From positions 80,341,903-80,405,902 of the forward strand of contig OZ022499.1 in the NCBI GenBank assembly GCA_963989385.1: 64,000 nucleotides of DNA, read 5' to 3'. This document shows positions 13,501 to 25,500 of the stretch, piece by piece (positions within the stretch are counted from its first letter, which is position 1; each line of letters begins with the position of its first letter). Source of the DNA: Ctena decussata (Eukaryota; Mollusca; Bivalvia; Lucinida; Lucinidae). A model generated the notes under the pieces. It was not told the DNA's origin. It searched no databases and worked only from the letters and a program-made list of their open reading frames with translations. The translations under genes and the position numbers were made by a program.

Positions 13501-16500
13501 AAAACTTTAACCAAAATCTTTAATCATTAATACAATAACCCTTCCTAATGTTTCTGCGTATTGCCTTTATCAAAGAAACTAAATTTTTCACAATAATTAC
13601 ATTTTGCCCTATTGCCGTAACTTGTTTACGCTATGCGACGTTGTGAAAATTTTGCCGCGACGTTCCGTCACAACGTCACGTCACATTGTAGGCGCTACAA
13701 ATAACGGCGCGAAATCGGACAACACAACTCTACGAATCTCACCATGTCTTTTCCTGAAGGTGTTTTGCCGGAAATTGTGTGTATTTTGTGTTCACAAACA
13801 CTCTGAGAGTACTCTGATATTCTTACAAGAAGAGAACTTGTCAAAAGTTGTAAGAGAAATGTACAAATTGTTTTCAGTGGTGAAAATTATGAGAGAAACT
13901 AATGAATAATATGATACTAACATGGGAGTAAAGTATGGATCTTACCATACATACATGTGAATTTGTACATTTCTCTTACAACTTTTGACAAACAATTTGT
14001 ACATTTCTCTTACAACTTTTGACAAACAATTTGTACATTTCTCTTACAATTTTTGACAAACAATTTGTACATTTCTCTTACAACTTTTGACAAACAATTT
14101 GTACATTTCTCTTACAACTTTTGACAAACAATTTGTACATTTCTCTTACAACTTTTGACAAACAATTTGTACATTTCTCTTACAACTTTTGACAAACAAT
14201 TTGTACATTTCTCTTACAACTTTTGACAAACAATTTGTACATTTCTCTTACAACTTTTGACAAACAATTTGTACATTTCTCTTACAACTTTTGACAAACA
14301 ATTTGTACATTTCTCTTACAACTTTTGACAAGTTTTCTTCTTGTAAGAATATCAGTTGGGCTTTACAATGCATTTACTGCATCCAAAGATGCAGATGGAA
14401 TGGCAAACAGTGCAGACCCTGATCAGACTGCTCCTGTAGGAGCAGTCTGATCTGGTTCCACACTGTTTGCTCAGACCTTGAGCTATCTGTATACTGAGAA
14501 TTTTTACTGTATAATGGGCTCATAATCAATCATTTCAAGCTCTACAACTTCAACCATCACAAATTTTGAAGAGAAATTAGCCATCTGTGAAATACTTTGC
14601 AATCAGATATCAGAAGAGTCATTTTAAACCTAGGTACAGTACCAAATTTTTGCAAAGTCCTGACTCCTACTGCCTATACTACTATAACAAACATAGATGG
14701 ATGGATTATTTCTGGTTTTAAGGCCCTTTCAAAAGCAGTTCAGTTATATTGAGCTGACAGAGGTGTGATGATGAAAGATTGTGCAATGGAGCCCTGTTCA
14801 TGACCCAGCAGGCACATGATGTCGAAATGATGTGGTACTGACGTCGATGCGACATCTTTACGTCACATCGACGTCAATACAACGTCATTTCAACGTCATG
14901 TGCCTGCTGGGCTGTGGCAGGAAAACATTCTGTCTCCAGCAGGATTCAAACTTATACTGCTAGCTTATAAGGCCAGCTCTAAGCAGACTGAGCTACTAAC
15001 AACTACATGTAAAACGTTTAGGGTTGCATAAAACTGAATCTTATGCCATATGCATATTGCAAATACTAAAGTCACATTAGGGTTGTTTTAGAAGAGCCAT
15101 CACTTTTCCTTCTTCAGAATCCCAAGGATTCACATATTATATATGCAAAAAGGGAAGAGCCTGATCAGACTGCCAATACTGATCTGAGTCTTACCTGTTA
15201 AAGTGTTTGCCTATTTGCACATGCCATAATGTACCTTGACATGCAATGCCAATCATACTGGGATATTTACTTAATAGATTAGCTATAAGACACTGTGCCC
15301 CCACCCCCAACCCCCTCTCCAGAAAGATCCCAGATACCTAAATGTCTTGTGTAATTTGCTACATGATGGTTTTATCCCTAAAAATCCAGGTAAAATTCAA
15401 GGAAATACTGCTTTTGGTGTTCATTCAGTGAAATAACATCAATCTTAACACTGAAAATGTCAAATATCCCCAATTTAAATCTTAACCAAATCTATCTTTA
15501 TCCCCAAAACAATGCACTGTGTTTTAACAGTTATCTACCATGAAAACTGTAAATATTCAAGTGGAACTAAACAAAAAGTGAAGACCCAAATTAGGCCACC
15601 CTAGAGAAACCGTCTGACCATAGTACGTCCTGTTTGTCATTACCCTAGCAATGCTTATGAATTTTTCCAGAATTGTAAAATTCACCTTTTCAAACTTTTA
15701 ACTTTTACAGACCAAAAAAGGAAAACAATTGAATTTGCAAACAGGTTAGATCCAAATGGAACGGCACATAATGAGCCGCCTCATCTGGATTTACACTGTT
15801 TGACCTCTTGTCTTTCAATTCTAAATACGATATATGATAGCTTAAAAGAAACATTTCTTTGAAATTTTGCAGACTTTGATTTTGGCATCTGCTTGTTTGG
15901 TGCTTTAAGGTGTAAGATAATTACCGCAACTGTTATTGTGTCCTAATATACAGGGTAACTTCGGTAATGCTAATAAAATTCCATTATCTGTGATTTTGAT
16001 CTTTACCCTTGATAAACAGATAATAGTTTTAAGCTGAATGAAGTTATTGTTTATTTACTGACACAGCGTAAACCTCCTTGTTCATTGACTAAAATAGGTA
16101 TAATGGGTTTTTCATATACAGAGCTCTAGATAAGAGGGCATATTTGATGATAATTAGGGATAATTTTTCTTATTTCTCATTCAAACCATATGTTGTGACC
16201 CCTCATCTGAACCGTCTCATCGAGATGTGACCCCTCATCTGAACCGTCTCATCGAGACGGTTCAGATGAGGGGTCACAACATATGGTTTTATGCCGATTT
16301 CGCGAAAATTATCCCTAATTAACACCAAATACTCCCTCTTATCTAGAGCTCTGATATACCTAAGCATATCCATATGCTGCTATTATTTCATGGTCTTGAT
16401 GCATAAGCTACTGAATATAGTTCAGTAAACTTAACTTATTCAAATTTTCATAGTCTCCTGGAATACCAAATTCAGCATTTATTATTAGAACTGTCTAGCG

Positions 16501-19500
16501 AAACTGAAGCAAAACCCTTTATTAACAAAGTTAATTTAAACACATGTAACCTTGAAGCTACAGTGGGCCCTCTTTGCAACAACAGCGTTTGTTCCCAAAC
16601 ATTTTGACATTAAACTGGATTTGCTATCTTAAAGACTATATATTTTGATTTTGATTTGATTTGATTTGATGCTTAACATCCACGGTAAACAACTAAAGGT
16701 CATGTCGGGACAGTCAGTTAACCTAACCACACTATTCCTGGGCAGGCTTAGACCTCCTAAGCGGTTAACCAGTACTAAGTGCACATACTTTCGCCAGTAA
16801 CCGACAACTGCCCTTCTTGAATCAGCGGAAGGAGAAACGAAAGTATGTGGCCAGACCAGGATTCGAACCCAGGACCTCTGACTTACGAGTCAGGTGCCCT
16901 ACCGATTGCGCTACCCGGCCCGGCACTATATATTTTGAATTATAAAGCTATTATATGCATATCAAAATGAAGTTTTAAAGAATTTTGCTGTCAAAGAAAG
17001 AGAGTTGACTGTACTAGTAAAGAGAAACATAGTCTGACCCAACCTGACCCATGATGCACAAGTCATTGGGGCCAGCAAACCACAGACGGCTTATTTTTTG
17101 TCTTTTCCATTGCACCACTAATAGTATGAGAAACCCGTGCAGCTTACTGTCAAATCTTAATACTTATGAAATTGTATTGTAATATACCGTATTAATCATA
17201 ATAAGCGCCCCTGCCCTATTAAACACCCCACCTGCTTCTTCTCCAAAAGTAATGTTACATTAACTTGCATGAATTTCTGTTTGATTCTCTAGATGATTTG
17301 GCTGTTAGAAATGGGGTCTACTCTTACAGGAAAGAATTTGCTCCTAGAGGAGCAAATTCTTTCCTTTAAGAGTTGACCCCCTATTGAGAAGTGGGGTGGG
17401 GGCTAAAATAGTAGGGTGGCTTTCTCTGCAAGTGTACAATTCACCTTAATACTGTGTATTAGAGGTATTTGGCTGTGGCTAATTTACTACACTTAATGCT
17501 CTAAATAACGCCCCCCTCTCATAAAATGCAACACCCCCGAGGCATCTAATATCATTAATATGGTATGTATGTAATTTATTGTTAATAAAATAATGTTTAA
17601 ACCGGCATGTCCTAATTTCTAGCCCGGCCTGGCCTGGCCTGGTCTGGCCCGATTACGCAAAATGACATAAGAGCTTATCTGCTGACATAACACGTAGGAC
17701 CGGGCCAAGCCAGGCCAAAATATCGTTTGAAGAATTATACTTTATGCATTATTTAATTAGAGGAGCCACTGTTGCAAATGCTGATAAACAAACAAAATAA
17801 TCAAGCATAATGGCCATAAAAATTACCATGGCAGTTTGATATAGCTCCCTTGGGAGAAGCTAATGATGTATGTTGAAACAAATTAGAGTTTAAGTTCTGG
17901 GTGTTGAAAAGGTATATGTTTATATTTGTTGGCCTGGCCTGATCTGGCCCAAAGTGTTATATCATCAAATAAGCTCTTATGTCATTTTGTATAATCGGGC
18001 CAGGCCAGGCCGGGCTAGAGAATAGTACATGCCGTTTAAACCAAACTTGTGCAGCTCATGCACTAATTAATTGACAGATGAACTCAATTTTAGCTGACTT
18101 AGGTGATTTTAGCTGCCTGTGCAAAATGCTGCTTGTTCGCAATTTACCATAAGCCATATTGTATAGGCATGTCATAAAACATTCCCTTGAAAGTCATGGC
18201 ATGTTTGCCAATGGAATCATGCATGTAGTGAAATAAACACAGAAGGCCGTTTCCTGGCCTCATTTGCCATGGGGCATTATGGGAACCATGTTGATTCAGG
18301 ATACCACTGAAAACTTGTATTCCAGGGGTATTAGATAGTCAAACAATCATAAAGTCAAACTTTTTTAATGGATCAGTTAATGGAGAGATGGACAGACTTA
18401 CAAAAAATGCAAAGATGAGGACTAGGGTCAAGTACAGTAAATTCGGACAGCAGGAAAATTTGAACAGTGACATTGTTTCCTTTATAGGTCAGTTGTTTGG
18501 AATTAGAACAAAATTAAATGGGCAAACAGTGAAAATCCTGATGAGACGGCTCATTATGAGCCGTCTCATCTGGATTTTCACTGTTTGCAATGGTAGGTCC
18601 GAATTTACCTGCTGTCTGAAGTTACCACACCGACCAAATATTTACCATGGGTATAGAACTGATACTAACCTCTCTAAGATCTGTAATACTGTATGTGTGA
18701 CCTGCTATCAGTCCATTGGGTAGTGGGGTCTCTGTGAATGAACTTTTCAATGGCTGAAATGATAACAACTGCCTTACCATTACTTAATAATGAAAAGGTT
18801 TGCTTTCATGAAGCTTATATAAGGTGAACTTTCAAGATTTCATCAGTAGTACAACAATCCATCTTAAAAATCAGAAATTCAAAACTTTTCTCAATAATAA
18901 TTCATTAAAATATAGGCATTCATGGAAATTTCTCAATTAACAGCAGTAACCAATCTATTAAGAATACATCCTGGATAGACCTTCTAGGGAACCAACTATG
19001 CCATTATCACTTTCGCCTCCCTTTTAAATAGGGGGGGGGGGGGGGGGTCAAGACTTAAATGCAAGAATTTGCTCTCCTTGATTGGATTAATTTGCTCCCC
19101 TTTCTTGTAATAGCTGAGGGCAGCAAATTCTTTCCTATAAAATCTGACCCCATTTTGGAAGGGCTTCTTCACCCAGCGAAGCAAAAAGGCAGTCCCCTTT
19201 ATAAACCTGGTGGAAAAGATGGAGATGTAGCCATACACCTTAATCCAATTGGGAATTGGCATTTACACTGAAAAAGATCAGACCAAGCTTACTCAGAGCT
19301 CCAGATAAGAAGGGGTAACAGGGATAACTTAGTGATAATTTTCTATATTTTCTCCATCGAAACATTTGTTGTGACCCTTCAGAGAGGGGTCACAACATAT
19401 GCTTTTATTGAGAAATAAGAAAAGTTATCCCAGACTTATCTTCAGAAACCCGTCTTATCTTGAACTCTGTTTCAGTTCCATCTGATTTGAATCAGACCTG

Positions 19501-22500
19501 TTATCTATACACTATACTGAAAGGTTGACACACTTCTTTATTCCACGTGATTTCATTATAAAATTGTAGCCTTGGAAATTGAAACAAAACTTCTTCTCTA
19601 ATTAGGCTAATATTTATGGATCATGAGTATGTTACTCAAAATTGAAAATTCATTTTCAAGAATATTTAGTGCAATAAATCTGTAAATGTACATCTTATGT
19701 CATCCATGCAGAGCTGAATCTGAATTGTTTACTGATGATACGCCAAAATTGACAATCTTTCACCAGGTGACAATCTTTCACCAGACAAAGAAGGCTTTAC
19801 TGCATATTCTGAGATAATGTTCCTCAATGCTTTACAGAACAAGTTTTATAATCCCAGAAATAGAACCATCTCACTTGGTTCACTATATAAGAATTTTAAA
19901 ATGACCACATAAACCCTATCTTTGTTCATAATTCTGTGGAGTTACCCTAATGTGGGTATATATTGGGACACCTAAAATAATGAATTTTCCATTTGGGACA
20001 AATGGAAAATTCATTATTTTAGGTGTCCCAATACTTAAGCACATTTGGTACTTGTATGCGAAAAAATCTGCTCTTTCTGAGAAAACAAGAAATATATAGC
20101 TGTAAACAGCTGTATGCTTACATTTATTCCACAACCAATGAGAGACTGCCTGTCCAAGGCTTTGAAGAGAATATTGACAATGTTTCTTGGCACATCAGCA
20201 TTAGGCCCTCGTAAAATATAGCCTTCTGTAATACCACCGGTAAAGTCTGTCAAGGCATCGGCGACATTACCTCCCTTTAAAGCCTCGTAAGACCCATATA
20301 ATCTGTTTGAAAAAAAAAAGCATATTATCATCCAAATAAAGAAGTTTATCATAAATATGAACAGCTGGAAAGTTACGATTTTCAAAGAATCTGAGTCGTA
20401 TTTTTAACTCACTTAAGTCGTTGCTATGCTGTTGCAAAGGCTAAATTTCTATGAAAGAGATTCCCTACAACTATGAAATTTGCTCTGGAGGAAAAGCCTT
20501 TTTTAGACCGTTCCTCCAGAGCAAATTTCATAGTTGTAGGGAATATAGAAATTCAGCCTTAGCAACAGCATAGCAACCACTTAAGCCATTTTATAGAGTC
20601 AGCTTTACAGGAACTAGCACCTCTTGGAACATAAAGGCCCATAACCACTATTTTGGCACAACTGCATAAGTTGCCTCATTAGACAATACTATTTCAAAAT
20701 ATTATGTCATAAGATAGCAAGTGCATGTGCAAAGTAGATATGAGCCGCGATACGAGAAAACCAACAACGTGGTTGTGTGCCTAGCAAAGACTCAGAACAG
20801 CATAGGCATCCGTCCAGTCTGATCAGAATCTTCGCTGAGCACTTAAAGGGTAGCTAAGGGTCTAAGCTATCTCCATGCGGACAGCGAAGACTCTGATCAG
20901 ACTGGGCAGATGCCCAGGCTGATCTGAGTCTGCCCTGGGGGCACAACCACTTTGTTGGTTTTTCTCGTGTCACGGCTCATATATTCCTCACACCCCACAC
21001 TTCTGATACAATCTACTTTACAACAAATGACTTTCAAATTCATGTGTTTTGGTCAGTTGCAAGTAGTTATATCACTCGAGCTCCATGCTCATAATATGAT
21101 CTACTTTACAACTGATCTCCAAACAGTGAATTATTACTAAACAATTTACTGCTAGAGCCATCTATTTCTTGACTGCAGCTGTAATTGTTGAGTACAGTAC
21201 AAAATTTAATGCAATTCATAAAATCACATGTTTTGCACCCTTAAAACTTCAGCTAATTTTAGCAAGTTCTAAGATAATTGTAATTCATACTTTGCGTAGG
21301 CCTTTTCTAGCAGAGCTGCCCAGAATTCTGTTCTCTGATTGGAATGTATAAACATCAGTTCTCCACCATATGTCGGCAGTCTGTCATCAACTATCACCTC
21401 CTTCCATTTCCCAAAATGCCAGAAGTTAAATCTGAACAGACCAGCGTACCAGCCATCCTGGAAACCTTGGTCTGCTGGGACAATACGTCGGAACAATTCT
21501 TGGTGATCTGGACTAGTGAGACAGGCAACAGCGGCGACAACCCAACAGTCACCTAGGTGTCCTTGCTTAACATCAAATCGTGTTGATCCATCAAGAAAGA
21601 AAGATGGCTTCTGTCGAAAAGCTCCAGCAATTTCCTGCAGAAACAGAGAAGTTGTTTAAATGTTTTGACCCATTAACTCTATTGCACTCCAGTGTACTCC
21701 TCAGGCATGTTGCTTTCAACACAAAAATCAGATTTTGACATGTTGATCAATTTTTAAAATCCTCAATAAATGAAAATAGCTTTTTTTTTATAAATTTTCA
21801 TTGGAAATTAAGGCATGTTGCAAAGGTAATTTGAAGAGGAATCGGACATGCCTTAATGGTCTGGGGAGATCACTGGCACTCAGAATGGCCAAAACTATGG
21901 TGTTTTGGTCGTTCTGAGTGCCATGGGGTTAAAGCCTCAGTAACCCACCAACAGGCATAATTATGCAAGCAGTGGAGACCCTCATTTGATTGCATAGAAT
22001 GCTCAATTCATAGAAAGAGAGGTGGGGCTGTTTTTTGCAGGCCGAGTATAATATAATAAATTTTATGTACATCTGAAATACAGCATGAGCTTTTGAGAGT
22101 AAACAGGCCCCGAGGTTATAAAACTTTTTTCATGCTCAACTCAGCTGAGCATGAAATTTTCTCTGCTGATAAATATGAAAATGCCAACTAATGTTGGCAT
22201 TTTCATATTCATAAGCAGAGAAAATTTCATACTCAGCCAAACTGAGCAAGAAAACAACCGTACTTATCAGTAATTTGCTGTTTATTAGCAGGTAAAATTT
22301 CATGCTCAACTCAGCTGAGCATGAAAAAAGTTTTATAACCTCGGGCCCAGATGTCTGAACACTTTGAAATGTTAACCTGGGTGGATGTTTGAACAATTTG
22401 ACGTCTTAGCCTAATGAACCTTGGCAGATGAACACTTTGAAACATTTGAAATATAAGCCTATAAACCTGGGTGGATGTACAGACACTTTCAAATGTTAAG

Positions 22501-25500
22501 CCTATAAAAATTTGGGTGAATGAATGTTAGCCTATGAACCGAAGGGTGGATGAACACTTTGAAATGTTAGCCTTTAAACCTTAACCTGAGTGAATGTTTA
22601 AAACTTTCGATGTTAAGAGTATAAACCTGGCTGAGTGCTCAAAACTTAGAAAAGTTTAGCCTATAAACCTCAGTGGATATTGGAACTTTGACATGTCAGC
22701 TTATGAACCTGGGTGGATGTTTTGAACACTTTGAAATGTTTAGCCTTTAAATCTGGGAGGATGTTTTGAACACTTTAAAATGTTTAGCCTTTAAATCTGG
22801 GTGGATGTTTTGAACACTTTGAAATGCTTAGCCTTTAAATCTGGGTGGATGAAAACACTCTTTGAAATGTTAGCCTATGAACCCAGGGAATGTTCAAACA
22901 CTTTGAAATAGTGCTGAAATGTAAGTCTAAGAACTAAAGTACATGTAGATGTTTGAACAGCTTGAAATGTCAACCTAGGAAACTGGACCTATAAAGTCAA
23001 GTTGTCACAATTTTACCTGTTTTCGTACAGTGTGTACATTTTGTGTACAGTATCGTAGTATACAAGATTTGTACTATGGGACTATTCACCTGGTTATTGT
23101 GACTGTATCACCTGTGGAATGTATGGCCTTGATTGGAATGTTCGATAACATGTAACAATTGGACATTGGCTTAACGGCTGTGTATTGGACATACCACCAT
23201 AAATGGAGCAGCATGACAAGAAAAGATGTCTTGTGTTTTGAGCAATCAGAGAAGATTTGGATCAGACTGCACAGATGTGCAGTCTGATCTGAGTTTTCTC
23301 TGTTTGCAACAAGCATCTACTGATCCTGATGATTCCATAGAGAGTAAATGCTCAGACTCTGATCAGGCTGCATGGCCACAAAGGCTGGACAAAATCTGGG
23401 CTATTCGCACAAGTTGTGAGGCAGCTTTTCTCAAGGGGTCGATCAATCACTTCTGCAGTGGTGGTGATTTTCACTGATTTGGGGCAAAGACAAAAATCTG
23501 CATTAAATGCTGAAAACACAACAGATCTTCCCGAAACTTAGCAGATGCCTTCTTTACGTTGTTTCTCACAATTCAAAATCCAAAAATGCAGGACATGTTG
23601 ATGTTAAAAAGGATTTATATAAGAAAAGATCAAAGGGTAATTTTGTGCGAATAAATCTAAAAAATGACCATCATTATTGAAAATGTAACCAGGTCTGAAC
23701 ATAGATTAATGTATTATGAGGAGCGTCCTAGCAATTATTTTTTCCATTTTCTTTGCACGTTATCAGGCTGCGCAGATAAAAAAAGATGTGGCCTGTGTCC
23801 AAATATTTGTCTCAAAAATACATAGCAGAGTCTGTTTTCAAGGTTGAATAATTTCAATAATATACATGTACCTGTCTTGGTCATTGTAATGTAATATTTA
23901 TACTGTGAGTATGATATAGGTATACCTGACCTACCTGTATTAATGAATGCAAGCACTATACATGCACTGATATACATGGCCAGACATTTGAGGAAAAGGC
24001 TTCTGTTTTTATCTGCGCAGCCTGATAACGTGCAAAGAAAGTGGAATAAATAATTGCTAGGACGCTCTTCATAATACATTAATTTATGTTCAGACCTAGT
24101 TACATTTTCAATAATGATGGTCATTTTTTAGATTTATTCGCACAAAATTACCCTTTGATCTTTTCTTATATAAATCCTTATTAACATCAACATGTCCCGC
24201 ATTTTTGTATGCTAAACTGTGAGAAACAACATAAAGAAGGCATCTACTAAGTTTTGGGAAGATCTGTTGTATTTTCAGCATTTTATTGACATTTTTGTAT
24301 ATACCACAAATCACCACCTTAACATAAAGATGTCTTTTCTTATAATACATGCAAATATAGTACAATTCTCCTAAATTTCAATTCTAATAATGGCAATGTT
24401 CCAGATGCATAAAAATTTTGTGCATTGCAAAATCTAGTACTGTAACCAACTGAATGAAATACATGTACTTGGCCAATTCACCAACTATTACAATAGCTTT
24501 GCTGTCTAACTTGTTTATTGCTGCTGATTTACCTACATGTAGTGGTGTCACACAACTGACCTGCCACAACCTCTCTGCTGTCAAAATATGCACTGACCAG
24601 TCAAATAAGGTAAAAACCACTGACAAAACAAATCCACTTTTGTGACAAAGTTTTTTTGTGTGTAAATACGTATTTACTTGGACAAGCGATAAGCACATTT
24701 GTGTAAGGTCCACATGATCACAGTGTAACAGACCTTCAGACTGAGAAATATGTAACACAGCGAGCCATGTTTAGACATTTTTTTTTCTTTTCAAAATCAG
24801 TCACAACAGGCACGGATCCAGACCACAACTTACCGGTGGGGCTCTGGATAACTGGTGGGGCTGGGAGGTGCCGAGATGTATGTGTGTGGGAGGGGAGGGA
24901 TGGGGCGGGGTGTGGGGCTTGAAAATATATGACATAATTAGGGATCAGTTTGATGAGAATTTTTGATAATGTTCTTTTTGCCTTAAAATATATGCTGCGA
25001 TATCTCATTAGAATCGCCTCGCCGAGGCGATTCTAAGGAGATGTCACAACATAAATTTTAATCTAACCATACCCAAGTGGCGGGGCTGAAGCCCCAAAGC
25101 CCACCCCCTGGATCCGGGGCTGCACAAATAATGAGGACATGCACACTGTATATTGCTTCAGCAAGTATTTATATGGAAAGTAGAATACCTTATCAATCCT
25201 ATAAATGCCCCTGCTCTAATACACACACCCCTCCCCCCATGCAGCACCGCGCTTTTCCGAAAACAGTGTTATATTAACTTTCATGGATTCATGTTTGTTT
25301 CTCTGGATGAGGTGTCTCTTTGACAATGGGTCTATTCTAGAGCTCCAAGAGGAGCAAATTCTTTCCTTTAAGAGTTGACCTCTACTAAAAAGGGGGGCAA
25401 AAAAGTAGAGTTGCTTCCTCTACAAGTATGATTCACCTTAATACTGTTTATTAGCAATATTTGGCAGTTGCGGATTTACTACACTTTACACTCTAATAAC

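Larger units (their letters stand above)
8745..18669. other. Calpain intron 5, 9.9 kb
   Basis: No coding exon seen. It is filled with the repeats listed separately between 9030 and 18590; stretches between them show nothing recognisable. Confidence 0.7.

Noticed and set aside
13963..14330. CRISPR-like regular array (also 61443-61937)
   Set aside because: Units are contiguous without unique spacers and the genome is eukaryotic; these are minisatellites.
23735..24365. Minus-strand ORFs of 129 and 85 codons
   Set aside because: They lie in the arms of a long inverted repeat, show no family motifs and overlap a calpain intron.
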